Shown here piece by piece: positions 30,271 to 39,829 of a DNA stretch of 64,000 nt. This DNA comes from Odontocerum albicorne. Lineage: Eukaryota > Arthropoda > Insecta > Trichoptera > Odontoceridae. Each line of letters begins with the position of its first letter. Position 1 is the stretch's first letter. The notes below the pieces were generated by a model that was not told the DNA's origin, made no database searches, and was given only the letters and a program-made list of their open reading frames with translations. The stretch is from assembly GCA_949825065.1 (NCBI GenBank), contig OX463842.1, forward strand, positions 3,003,011 to 3,067,010, read 5' to 3'. The translations under genes were made by a program, and so were the position numbers.

Positions 30271-31639
30271 CAGGGCTGTGGAGTCGGATGAAAATTTACC
30301 GACTCCGGCTTTATTTTATACTCCGACACTGACTCCGACTCCGACTCCGACTCCTACTCTTGACTCTGACTTCAATTTTTATTTTATTTTATAATTTACT
30401 GCGTCTACCTAATGTATTTATATTGACTTATTAATAATGGATACAGGTATAAATTAAAAATTAATTATATTCGTACACAAATGAAACAATGTAATAAAAA
30501 AATATATAAACAATACGCATTAAGCAATATCTTCAAACAAAAATAATATTAAAAATATACATTAATATTTAAAAAAAGAATTAAATAAAACTTTTAAAAT
30601 AATTAGAAAAACAACACAGGTAGGTATTAAAAAAAATAAGAAAACACTTTAAAATAAAATAAAAAGGTTGCTTCATTTGTTTTCATACGTTAACTAAATC
30701 TTATTAATATTGTTTATTATTATTTTGATTCAATATTGAATAGAACACAAGATAAGATTTTTGAAAGTAAATATACTTTATTCTTCCGTGGTTGCAGTCC
30801 TAAGACTGGTTTGCAGCAATTTGAACTCTTCTCCTCCATTCCCCCCTGTCCTGTGCGGCTCTTTTTAAGTCTGTATATGTTGAGCAGCGCACGTCCACCA
30901 ACAGGTCCTCCAGGTACTCTCGGTGTGGGCGTCCCCCAGAGTTTGTCCCTTCGGTCATACCCTCCATTATGGCATGCAAGAGGCCCTCTTGTCGTATTAT
31001 ATGACCGATCCATCTTGCACGCCTTTCGGACAGGATCCTGAGCAGGTGCCTTCCTCCTTCGATTCGTTGGAGAACCTCTTCATTTGTGATGCGGTCTCTC
31101 CAGGAAATTCCTAATAGTCTTCTATAGGACCACATCTCAAAAGCCTCTAGTCTTCGTCTATCTCTTTCGGATAGGCACCATGTCTCGCAGCCGTACATCA
31201 AGATACTCCATACATAGGTCTTGATACTTTATATAAATCTTATTTCCTATTCGTGGTCTTAATGGAATTAGATCTCAAAATAAGTCAGGATTTATGGAAG
31301 CTCTTAACTTGTGTAGGTGGTAAGTGGTAAGGCCGTGACGGTCAGCGCTGAATCTTGAATAATTTCAGGATATCGCAGTATTGCTGTTTTTATATCTAAT
31401 TTTGTAAAAACTGTAAACTAAACGTAATCCCCTTTTGGGGTTTATTGCGATTATAAAAGTCTGCATAGTATCAGGCATGAAACGATGAGAGGTTAACTGG
31501 TTAACACATACCGAAACGTTATTCATTAAAGAAAATGTTAAAATAATTAAACGGAGTCGGAGTCGGTCGATTTTTTCCGACTCCGACTCCGCCTAAAATG
31601 TTCCGACTCCACGACTCCGACTCCGACTCCACAGCCCTG
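30271..31639. mobile_element. hAT-like non-autonomous transposon with LINE cargo
   Basis: The element begins CAGGGCTGTGGAGTCGG and ends with the exact inverse, followed inward by GACTCC repeats at both ends. It is flanked by a perfect 8-bp target duplication CTTACTAG (30263-30270 and 31640-31647), the size typical of hAT elements. It is 1369 bp, lacks a transposase, and contains a minus-strand RTE-like LINE fragment at 30783-31206. It lies in sarcoglycan intron 2. The superfamily is inferred from TIR start and duplication length. Confidence 0.82.
30783..31206 (-). pseudogene. RTE-like reverse transcriptase C-terminal fragment inside the hAT-like element
   Basis: The minus-strand frame reads MMYGCETWCLSERDRRRLEA, RRLLGISWRDRITNEEVLQR and, later, ERRARWIGHIIRQEGLLHAI and NSGGRPHREYLEDLL. 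This is the thumb and C-terminal part of an RTE-like LINE protein (YGCETW...RDRITNEEVL...RWIGH...GGRP). It is open for 133 codons. The upstream polymerase and endonuclease regions are missing. Confidence 0.88.
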
Positions 31640-31759
31640 CTTACTAGGCATATACCCGTTCGAAGGCAGACGGATTGCACAAAACAAAACACTTCCCTGC
31701 CTTACTAGGCATATATCCATTCGAAGGCAGACGGATTGCACAACACAAAACACTTGATG

Positions 31760-32450
31760 ACGATGATATTAAGATCCAATAAAACATGAAATGGGCCCAA
31801 AAAAAAGGGAGTCGTTGTTTGCAGCAGCGATACCGATTTCACTGTGAATGCTAACGAAATATTTATGATTTGCTACTAATGGAGTTCGCAACAAACTTTT
31901 GCATCTCAATTTCGCCGCGTGCTGCAGTGCACTGTGGTCTTGTGTGTGTATACTAAACGGACATAATTCAAAACCTAAAAGATTTGAGAAATCTAAAATC
32001 CGAAATATTGTGAAAAAATGAGGCTAGCTCAATCTGACTTTTTATTGTGTTGCATTACATTTTCGTAATTCATGAGTACAGTAAAAATTTGCAGATTTAT
32101 AACAACGGACTTTTAAACATTAAAAGGAAGAAATTGTAACATTGAAACAAGCTCGCCTTGTTTTACTGTATACAACATATGTGTTTTGTGTATGGATAGG
32201 AAGGTGGTGACTGCGGCCATTAGATTGACAATTTCCCACACACCTGCAACAACAGAGGTGCAATACAATAGTGAAATGTTTTTTTTCTTCAAAAACGAGG
32301 GCACATAACCAAGGACACAAATCAGAAGACGAACCAAAATGACATTTACTGCATAAAAATGTCACCCGATGACAGTGTTGCAGTTTACGAATAAGTAGTT
32401 TTGACTTGCATACAATTTAGTGTTTCTCTGTGGAGTATGTAGAGATGACA
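31760..32450. other. Sarcoglycan intron 2 sequence, little recognised
   Basis: GGTGACTGCGGCCATTAGAT near 32209 belongs to the 3' UTR of the CR1-like relic family also seen at 10842, 37796 and 56091. The remainder is unassigned. Confidence 0.4.
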
Positions 32451-32454
32451 AAAT

Positions 32455-32870
32455 GCACGACTTTACTATCTCGACAAATGTATTTCACCTCTTCCACATT
32501 TATACATCCCCTCATACAGCTCCTACGATTTATCTCACTCTTAATTTTACTTTTTTAAAATGTCTTTCACTTTAACGATTGATTAATTTCTTGGTTATCT
32601 ACCGTGTCTTTCACTCATATTAGCACTGTACATTTATTTTGTTATCCTTTCTTAATTTATTTGTTCCACGTGTCCAAACCATTCCATAATACTTTCTTCA
32701 TCTTACTCAACGCATTACTTTTAATTTCACAGTCATCCCAAATAACTTGTTGCGTATTATGTCATACATTGTTACAGTCATTCATTCAATATAATTCATT
32801 CATTCAATATAAAACAATACTCAATAATTCTATATATTGTAATTGTAACAATATTCAGCTTCCTTTCAAC
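32455..32870 (-). mobile_element. LINE family L1, decayed
   Basis: The minus strand shows the ordered family phrases (complement of CTTCCACATTTATACATCCC, TTTCACTTTAACGATTG and CTTCATCTTACTCAACGC). It is decayed and directly followed by a Jockey-like LINE on the plus strand. Confidence 0.55.
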
Positions 32871-32877
32871 CACAAAT

Positions 32878-33375
32878 AAGCTCCTCCTCTATAAAACCCT
32901 TATTCATCCTATCTTGACCTATGATGCACCCGCTTGGAGTAGTGTGAGCAACACGGATCACCTGAAACTACAGAGAGTGCAGAACAAGGCATTCAAGATA
33001 TCTTTCAAACCCCCCCCGCCCAGAACAAATCTTACGAGAAGAAACACAACAACACATCCTCGCTTGGATCGTGAAGTTCTACAAAAGTCAACAAAATCAC
33101 AGTAATCCCTTAGTCGCTGCCCTGAGGGCTTGCGAGAGTAAATCCGATCTACCCTTCCGTTATAAGCACAGGCTCCCGAAGCATTATCTGTTACCTCACT
33201 AGTCCACTAGTATTAGCTGGGAGGACCAAGGTCTGAGTGAATGTGGTGGAATACAGTAGCCTGAACGAGTGGACTTATTCTTGCTAAATAATTAGTTGTA
33301 AGAATTGTTATCTAGTTATAAGTAGTATCTAGGTGTTGATTATTTCTAAGAATTCATATATTAAGATTATAAAAA
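32878..33375 (+). mobile_element. Jockey-like LINE, 3' coding end and UTR
   Basis: The frame from about 32880 reads LLYKTLIHPILTYDAPAWSS, then SNTDHLKLQRVQNKAFKI. This is the highly characteristic C-terminal segment of Jockey-clade reverse transcriptases (ILTYGAPAWSS...LQRVQNKALR). It frameshifts after that. An AT-rich 3' UTR ends in AAGATTATAAAAATAAAATG near 33380. No RT catalytic core is present. Confidence 0.85.
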
Positions 33376-33423
33376 TAAAATGACACGTAGGAAAATAAGT
33401 TTAAGTAAGTGCATGCATTATTA

Positions 33424-33880
33424 CAACGATTGATAGACCCGCACTCCTCTATGGCTCCGAATACTGGACGATGTATAACTCTTACTCTAGGCAACTAGAA
33501 ACTGCTGAAATGTGCATGCTAAGATGGTCAGCTGGTGTGTCCCTAAGAGACAAAATAAAAAGCTCACGCATTCGTGGAAGCCTAGGTGTTACATACATCA
33601 ACAGTAAGATGGAGGAGAGGCGATTGAGATGGTATGGGCACGTTGAACGCAGATCACCCGATCACATTGTGAACCAGGCAAACTCCATGGATCTTCCTCG
33701 AATAACAACCAGAGGAAGACCAAAGAATTTATGGGGGGTGCAAAAAGATAACCTGATGCAGAGGCACGGCCTGGGGGACGTAGTCCGGGACAGAAGAGCA
33801 TACAACCTGAGGAAGAGGAGAGCTGACCCCAACAGTCTTCGCAGACAATGAGTTGGGATGGAGCCAGGGAGAAGAAGATG
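33424..33880 (+). mobile_element. RTE-like LINE 3' end, family L2 copy 1
   Basis: The frame reads TIDRPALLYGSEYWTMYNSY, KIKSSRIRGSLGVTYINSKM, EERRLRWYGHVERRSPDHIV and TRGRPKNLWGVQKDNLMQRH, and stops at 33849-33851. These are the LYGSE.W...RWYGHV.R...GRPKK.W motifs of the RTE-like C-terminus. It is followed by GGGAGAAGAAGATG. Copies 2 and 3 are at 44981-45260 (+) and 50373-50757 (-). It lies in sarcoglycan intron 2. Confidence 0.85.
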
Positions 33881-33980
33881 CATAATTATATACTTGTACG
33901 AGTATAAATAAGATTAGTTAAGTAATAAATTTGTATATACCATAGGTATAGCCTTGACAAATATTTGTACCATATATTAA

Positions 33981-34207
33981 CACATTCACTGCGATATGTA
34001 TTTATAGAATAGTGTAGAGGTACTGAAAAAAATCATATTTTCGAAACCTTAAAATCTTACCAAAAAAATAGTTTATTAATAGTGTAGAGGCACTGAAAAA
34101 AATAATACCATACAAACAAAGAGAATCGAATGACGCGCAACGGGCGTTATCAGCGTCTCTACAAATAATGTGTTGACGCCCCAGGGGCATCTTTAGCAGC
34201 GAACGTG
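33981..34207. mobile_element. piggyBac-like MITE, family P3
   Basis: The ends CACATTCACTGC and, inverted, CACGTTCGCTGC are flanked by TTAA on both sides (33977-33980 and 34208-34211). It is 227 bp without coding content. The terminus and TTAA target fit the piggyBac group. Confidence 0.75.
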
Positions 34208-34544
34208 TTAATTACTTTGCTTTATAATAAAATAAAAAAAAAATAAAAAACTATATTCAACATAAAAAGAACACAAATTTCAATCAAGAGAAATATTTTA
34301 TAAGAGTTTATCCTGGTCGTAATTTAAATTTTTTGTTCGTATAGTACCCTTCAATTTATTCAAATTAATGTTTCAAACATATACGAGAACATAACCCGGA
34401 AATAAGATTGTTTTCGACCCTAGTAAACTAACCTGCGGGCTTAGAACCTTTAGAGGTGTTACGAAACTCTCGGCCCGTCATTTAACGTATTAGCAAAACT
34501 ATCACTCAACGCATGCGAGTATACAGTTACCAGATTGAAACTAC

Positions 34545-34626
34545 TTTTTTTCGTACCATCGAAAATTGAACCCGAAATCCTCATGTGGAACTCAAGGATG
34601 TTAGCACTTGGCTACGGAGGTCAACT
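34545..34626 (-). mobile_element. SINE family 1, head
   Basis: The minus strand reads GACCTCCGTAGCCAAGTGCT at the A box and GGGTTCAATTTTCGATGGTA at the B box. No hairpin tail remains. Confidence 0.6.
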
Positions 34627-34844
34627 GAGAATAAAAAGTTACTGACAACGAATAAATTAGTAACAAAGTTATTTTTGTTTCTTAAATTTGTAAATTAGAC
34701 CACTGTGCTGCACTGATTTTTATATTTCCTGAAAGGAATATTAAAACCTGCGTGTTTTTTCAAAAAAGAATTTCTAATTTCTATGAAATGAGAGAATATT
34801 TAATTTGTTTGAGCGATATTTGAGGAAGAAATAAATACAATCGT

Positions 34845-35105
34845 CTTGTATTCTACTTTTCTAAGAAAGTTTTAAAATAAATTTCATAACAGTTTATTTC
34901 GAAATTTGTATATCATATGTGTGATGCATTTTATTGATCAAGTAAAAATGTGCATTTTTGATATATTTTTTCAAAATCCAGTCCTATTCCACTTTTTTGA
35001 GAAAGTTTTGTAAGAAAATTTACTGCAGTTTATTACAAAATTAGTATATGGTATCATAGTGATGCCTTTTATAGATTCAATCAAAATGTGTATTTTTGAA
35101 TCTTC
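34845..35105. repeat. Diverged two-unit tandem repeat, about 130 bp each
   Basis: Two neighbouring units share the order TCTTGTATTCTACTTTTCTA-like start, AAGAAAGTTTT, CAGTTTATT, TGATGC and AATGTG-ATTTTTGA. Divergence is considerable. Confidence 0.6.
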
Positions 35106-35167
35106 GAAAAGACTATAGTTTCACTTCGTGGTGCCATGTTTTATGTAAAAGGAAAAATAAGTAAAGA

Positions 35168-35575
35168 AAACACTTATTTTATATTTTTGTGTTCACCACT
35201 GGTTTATTTTTTAATTTACTACCGGTTTCGAAGACCACCGTCTTCATCGTCAGGTGAAGATAAACTAAATTGTTAAAAATACATTTCCTGTACAAGTGTA
35301 AATAATGTAAGAAGAATGAGGTACGGGAAGAGATGTGATTCAATGGTAAATAGGGCTTTTTCCCCACCCCATTTACCATTGAATCACATCTCTCCCCACT
35401 TCTCTCCCCGTACCTCATTCTTCTTACCTTATTTACACTTGTACAGGAAATGTATTTTCAACAATTTAGTTTATCTTCACCTGACGATGAAGACGGTGGT
35501 CTTCGAAACCGGTTGTAAACAAAAAAATAAACCTGTGGTGAACACAAAAATATAAAATAAGTTTTTTATTTACTT
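35168..35575. mobile_element. Foldback element with hammerhead-like cores at both arms
   Basis: The outer arms (about 35168-35330 and 35375-35575) are near-perfect inverse copies, sharing TTTGTGTTCACCAC, ACCGGTTTCGAAGACCACCG and ATGTATTT...TACAAGTGTAAAT. Each arm carries, reading outward, CTGACGATGAAGACGGTGGT followed by CTTCGAAACCGGT (35481-35513 plus; 35221-35253 minus). The apparent open frames on both strands mirror each other because of this symmetry. It lies about 145 bp beyond the donor of sarcoglycan exon 2. Confidence 0.85.
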
Positions 35576-35718
35576 ATTTTCCATTTTACACAAAATATTT
35601 ATTTTTATTCATCCTTTAAAAATCCGAGAAAAATATTCATAAAATATTTATTTTCATAAATTTTTTTCATTTAGAAATGAAACGGAAATATATGTTTGTT
35701 GTAAAAAATAAACATTAC

Positions 35719-35908
35719 CTATATATACCCTATTTTTGAGGTCTCCCTCGTCATTTGTGGCTGATATGGTGAAGTTTTGGTAAGACTCCAGCGTGAGAGG
35801 TTGTCCACTTCTGGATTCAATGGTAGAGGCCACCAGCGAGTCCAGCACGTATGCCTTTCCCGATAACTCCAGGCCTCGGGAAAATATTCGCAATGGTCCC
35901 ATTCCGCT
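35719..35908 (-). CDS. Scgdelta: delta/gamma-sarcoglycan, coding exon 2
   Basis: The exon encodes residues 94-156 plus the first base of codon 157. The acceptor is TTTGTTTCAG and the donor ATAG|GTAATG. The product starts SGMGPLRIFSRGLELSGKAY, corresponding to the vertebrate DGMGNLRITEKGLKLEG, and continues with SLVASTIESRSGQPLTLESY (vertebrate PLYAKEIQSRPGNALYF). The sequon NFT at residue 138 falls at the conserved N-glycosylation site (ARNVT in vertebrates). The exon begins just outside the membrane span and is fully extracellular. Confidence 0.95.
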
Positions 35909-35984
35909 CTGAAACAAACCATTACTTCTGGAAATTAAGGAATCTGATAAGATATTTATTTTTTAAAGATATACTCGTACACAA

Positions 35985-36125
35985 GACCTCTGTGGTTAAG
36001 TTGATAAGACAACTGTCGGGGGTTACGAATTCGTTTCCCGTTGGTACTCAAATTTTTTTTTAAATATTTAATTTTAGTGTTCAATCAAGGCTTGTATAAA
36101 AATTTTCTGATTGGTTGTATAAAAA
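35985..36125 (+). mobile_element. SINE family 1, diverged
   Basis: ACCTCTGTGGTTAAGTTGAT (A box region) and GTTACGAATTCGTTTCCCG (B box region) are followed by a diverged body and TTCTGATTGGTTG. It lies in sarcoglycan intron 1. Confidence 0.6.
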
Positions 36126-36370
36126 TATTGTGGAGATCGTACACCTTCAACCACATCCATATATCGTCATACATTCTCATCTTATCCACATATTTTACTG
36201 TAACGGTAGAATAATTGTATTTGTTTTATTTTCTTACAATGTACGATCAATTTCAATCATTTAAAAATAAATATTAAAAATTTTAGTGCGCATCAGTACA
36301 AAACACAAGATGTTACAAAATATGAACATAAAAACATTAACATGATTTGTACAAAACGATATTCAAAATG

Positions 36371-36630
36371 CGTGATCGTGTAAGGAACACCACAATCCGA
36401 GAGGTCTGTGAGGTCCAAGATGTGGTCAGATGGAGACGATAGCGTCGACGATACTGGCACCAACATGTACAGAGAATGAATTCCATACATAGCTCTGCAT
36501 GGGGTGCCGGATGGACGGCGTCCACCAGGGAGACCCCCGAAACGATGGAGAGATAGGTGGAGCTCAGCATCACAGGAGGACAATCCTGCAGTAACAAACT
36601 CTTGAGTCTATAGAAAGTTTAAGAAGAAGA
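36371..36630 (+). mobile_element. RTE-like LINE 3' end, fragment
   Basis: The plus-strand frame reads DRVRNTTIREVCEVQDVVRW, then RRRYWHQHVQRM with one internal stop. This matches the DRIRN..IRE...VVRW...RRR.W..HV.RM stretch of RTE-like proteins. The 3' end is AAGTTTAAGAAGAAGAAGAA, a GAA-type tail. Confidence 0.75.
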
Positions 36631-36964
36631 AGAAGATATTCAAAATAAGCACATACATATCATCACATAGACAGGCGCATAGCAGGCCAAGGTTCAGGGC
36701 TGTACCATACGTATGGTAAGACTAAAAAAAACCTACACAAAAAATATTCTGTTAGAAATAAACGGAACTTATATTTCAATCACATAGTTCATCCACAAGA
36801 AAAGTATAGAATTGTTAAAAAAATATTAACTTATTTATAAATCAAAACCTTAATAAATAAAAATAAACAAATTATAAAAAAACGAATGGCAAAATACACA
36901 TAATAAACGTTTGTACAATATAAAATTTTTAAATTCTGAAATATTCAATGACAAACAAATTTAT

Positions 36965-37095
36965 AAATACAAAATTTGTGAAAAAACAACAGGTAATTTA
37001 ATATGGATATACAATTTTATTGATCTGGGTTTATTGCCTTTCATTTGTCGTGGGTCCCGTAAACTAGGCTTTTGCCTGAATCTTACTCAATTATA
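36965..37095 (-). mobile_element. Retroposon family R1, partial, interrupted by mariner-3
   Basis: It matches 17630-17760 (AAAACAACAGGTAATTTAAT, TAAACTAGGCTTTTGCCTG) and breaks exactly at the TA where mariner-3 begins. Sequence after 37704 may continue the repeat but is diverged. Confidence 0.6.
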
Positions 37096-37702
37096 TTATG
37101 TGTTAACATAAGTCGTGTCCGTTTTTTTCCAAATTTAAAAATGAGCACCAAAAGTAAAACAAAACGGTAAAGGTTATACGTTATTCGAAAGAAAATTTTC
37201 TACTCTACAAGATATTGTGTTTGCTTTTACGTTACATATATTATTTTATTTGATTACAAGCCTTCAAAATGGAACGTCAAGTAGACAAAAGTGAGCATTT
37301 TCGACACCTCCTTCTGTTACGTTCAATCGAGGGAATGAATCTGCCAAAGCTGCTCGCGATATTTGTGAAGTGTACGGTGAAGATATTACGAATGAAAGGG
37401 CAGCTCGTTGATGGTTTTTGCGTTTCAAAGACGGTAATTTCGACCTGAAAGACATGCAGCGTTCCGGACGACCAGTGGACTTCGATGAGGACCGCTTAAA
37501 CAATATTATTCACGAAGATCCCCTTCAAACCACCGTAGTATTGGCTGAGCAGATGAATTGATGTCACATGACTGTATACCGCCATCTATTAAATAATGAA
37601 GGAGAATACATTATTGACTAATTTGTTGTATTTTACTTTGTTGTGTCCTCTTGTTCTCTTCATTTGAAGAAAAAAACGGACACAACTTATGTTAACACCC
37701 AA
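37096..37702 (+). mobile_element. Mariner-family transposon, internally deleted (mariner-3)
   Basis: About 33-bp terminal inverted repeats, TTATGTGTTAACATAAGTCG and TTGGGTGTTAACATAAGTTG (each continuing GTGTCCG and a T-run), are flanked by TA. From 37268 the plus strand begins MERQVDKSEHFRHLLLRS; after frameshifts come AARDICEVYGEDITNERAAR, DLKDMQRSGRPVDFDEDRLN and MTVYRHL. This is the N-terminal helix-turn-helix pair of a mariner transposase. Everything C-terminal, including all catalytic aspartates, is deleted. The total length is 607 bp. It lies in sarcoglycan intron 1. Confidence 0.87.
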
Positions 37703-38039
37703 TATAAACCACAACAAGGAAAAAAAAACCGATGAAAGAATTTTGAGAAATCCGTTTAGTTTGAATCCTCACTTGAAAAATATAAAAGAAGCTAGGGACT
37801 GCGGTCATTATCTGAGGCTCTTTTTCTTGTGCAACTAGTACTCGAAATAGCAAAAAATAAAACTTTTTTAGACGAATTCATCTAATAAACTCCTTTCAAC
37901 GTCATTTTAAAAAGGTTTGGTACCAATCAGTTAGATTTTTAAGGCTATTTATTAGTGGCTGAATCTTCCTGATCAACGTATTTAATTTATTTTCTCAAAA
38001 ATGTACAACAGCAATATCTATTCTCCATAAATACATACC

Positions 38040-38160
38040 GTCCCGCAATTTAGCTGTAGGGATAGGCGGAGAAGAGAGAGCGCCAGAATTTCCTAACTCG
38101 ACACGCATCCTTCGCCTCTTCTACATACATCTTACTTATATCCCATTTCTTCATCTTAGT
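38040..38160 (-). mobile_element. LINE family L1 3' end, short relic
   Basis: The minus strand reads the family L1 tail region (complement of GCGGAGAAGAGAGAGCGCCA and CGCATCCTTCGCCTCTTCTA). Confidence 0.5.
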
Positions 38161-38261
38161 GTACGTAATTCTACTATATTTAATAGGCTCTTTTCAGCAT
38201 TTTCACAGTATCTGTTTAACTGCATTAAAATTAAAATATTAATAAAATACACATCACTCAC

Positions 38262-38540
38262 ATAATTGAATTCCATTATCTTCATAATCCAGAGAGTTAA
38301 TGCTAAGTTCACGATGACAATGACGATGAGGAAACTTATAAGACCAAACAGACACCACTTCCTCCAGCCTTGGTGCTTGAGCCTCCCATTACAGGTAAGG
38401 CAAGGGATGCAGCCACTGGCGCAGGACCTCATGCGAATATCTGTGCCATTAACGCACCTGGTGACACGAGGGTCACATGACACTGTAGGACTCTCACGGG
38501 ACTCCTGTAAGTCGTGCCCTGTACTTGACAGTGAACGCAT
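38262..38540 (-). CDS. Scgdelta: delta/gamma-sarcoglycan, coding exon 1 (start and transmembrane segment)
   Basis: The exon encodes residues 1-93 and ends FNY|GTGAGT in phase 0. Residues 1-60 form the cytoplasmic tail, and the basic GWRKWC at 58-63 is followed by a 23-residue transmembrane helix (64-86, LFGLISFLIVIVIVNLALTL then WIM) and KIMEFNY. This matches the vertebrate [20 protein letters not shown]...LTIWILKVMNF region, so a type II topology is expected. The tail holds six cysteines between residues 22 and 50, which vertebrate delta/gamma tails lack. The ATG at 38540 is one base after a good acceptor (CTTTTCATTATAG), so a 5' UTR exon, or further coding sequence, probably lies upstream. 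The assembled product is 324 residues against about 290 in vertebrates; the excess is all in this tail. Confidence 0.92.
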
Positions 38541-38619
38541 TCTATAATGAAAAGAAAAAAATATATATTCGCTTGATAAAATAAGTCAGTTGTTAAGTTT
38601 TGGCTAACTTCAATCCCCT

Positions 38620-38985
38620 CTTAATGCAAATCATTTTGATTACTTGGATAGCATTGTGAATGATAAAGCAAACTTAGATGAAGAGATTCAAAATCGATAA
38701 ACCACAGCTTCCCGGGAGTTTTGGACTCTTCGTGGGCAAGTGTTTGATAATCACGATCTAACACTGAAAACCAAAACGGTAATCTATATATTTGTAAATA
38801 TACCACCTCTAATATCTTACCACCTCTAATATTAAAGCACTCAAAAAATTTCAACAGATATGCCTCAGGCAAATAATGATGATTCAATGGTATTAAAGAG
38901 TATCAAATGGTTATGTTTTAAGAAGGGCTAACTGCTGCATTATCGATATTTTGGAGTTGCGTGCTCGCTTATGCTGGTCTATGCA
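38620..38985. other. Upstream flank or first intron of the sarcoglycan gene, nothing recognised
   Basis: A minus-strand open frame of 88 codons (38887-38621) shows no recognised domain. The 5' exon and promoter of the sarcoglycan gene are expected somewhere upstream, but I cannot place them. Confidence 0.35.
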
Positions 38986-39312
38986 TGTGGTTTTGTATGC
39001 CTCAATACATAATTTGTTCACGTGGTTTGTATTTCTCAATACATAATCTGTGCACGTGGTTCGTATGTCTACATAATATATGTCTACATAATGTACATCA
39101 TTTTCGTATGTCTACATAATATATAATATACATAATATGTGCACGAGGTTCGTATGTCTCAATACATAATCTGTACACGTGGTTTGTATGTCTCAATACA
39201 TAATCTGTGCACGCGGTTCGTATGTCTCAATACATAATCTGTGCACGTGGTTCGTATGTCTCAATATATAATATGTGCACGTGGTTTGTATGTCTCAATA
39301 TATAATCTGTGT
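38985..39312. repeat. 34-bp tandem repeat, about 8 copies, interrupted
   Basis: The unit CGTATGTCTCAATACATAAT followed by CTGTGCACGTGGTT repeats, with one disturbed stretch at 39065-39135 made of TACATAATATA pieces. The CACGTG core recurs in several units. Confidence 0.9.
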
Positions 39313-39344
39313 ACGTGTGTCTGTGTACAATATAACTGGAGGGT

Positions 39345-39515
39345 TTATTACCAAGGCAATCTTTTCCAAGCAACTAGAAAGATATTTAAACAAGGCTTAA
39401 ATTTAAACCAGATAGGAACGCTTTTTGAAAAATCGGAGTACCAACGGGAATTAAATCTACAACCACTGGTTTGGAAGACAGGCGTCTTTCCTACTAGTCC
39501 ACGGAGGTCTAGCCT
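39345..39515 (-). mobile_element. SINE family 1
   Basis: The minus strand starts with GACCTCCGTGGACTAGTAGG (A box), passes a diverged B box, then the body (complement of AAATTTAAACCAGATAGG) and the tail start near 39355. The hairpin is decayed. Confidence 0.7.
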
Positions 39516-39534
39516 TTTTTGCTTTTTATAAATT

Positions 39535-39770
39535 TACTCTTCTTCTTCTTATTATTTTAGGCCTGTTGGCCTGTTATGGTCCTGCATCATTGTTTGCCTC
39601 TTGTGACGTCGACTGTGTCTTTCCATATTTTGGGAGGTCGTCCTTGAGGTCTGCTTGCTTGGGGGATATTGTCCCAGTCCATTCTCACGGATTTGGTTCC
39701 GCCATTCTGGATACGTGTTCGTTCCAGAACCTTATTCTCTGTCATCCCCATAAATTTACTCAAATGTTAT
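39535..39770 (-). mobile_element. RTE-like LINE 3' end, fragment
   Basis: The minus strand reads, in broken frames, QGRPPKIWKDTVDVTRGKQ-like sequence and NRPTGLK followed by two stops. It ends in AATAATAAGAAGAAGAAGAG. The NRPTGLK** plus GAA tail is a familiar 3' terminus of RTE-like insect elements. Confidence 0.7.
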
Positions 39771-39829
39771 TATTATTATTGAAAATTTTTATCTGAAAGA
39801 TTAATTGTTTAAAAATAATCAATGTAATA

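Larger units (their letters stand above)
30190..31757. repeat. About 62-bp tandem repeat, 3 units, split by a hAT-like insertion
   Basis: Units contain CTTCCCTGCCTTACTAGGCA, then TATACTCGTT and GAAGGCAGAC. Unit 1 is at 30193-30254. Unit 2 is interrupted at 30270 and resumes at 31640. Unit 3 ends near 31757. The array predates the transposon insertion. Confidence 0.85.

Noticed and set aside
30271..30365. GACTCC repeats as a telomere-like or simple microsatellite
   Set aside because: They are the inner part of the hAT-like terminal repeat and occur inverted at the other end.
35179..35555. Two similar 79-codon frames on opposite strands
   Set aside because: They mirror each other because the region is a foldback; no protein family fits.
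38621..38887. 88-codon minus-strand frame as the upstream sarcoglycan exon
   Set aside because: The sequence does not resemble any sarcoglycan N-terminus and has no donor in a matching phase that I can support.
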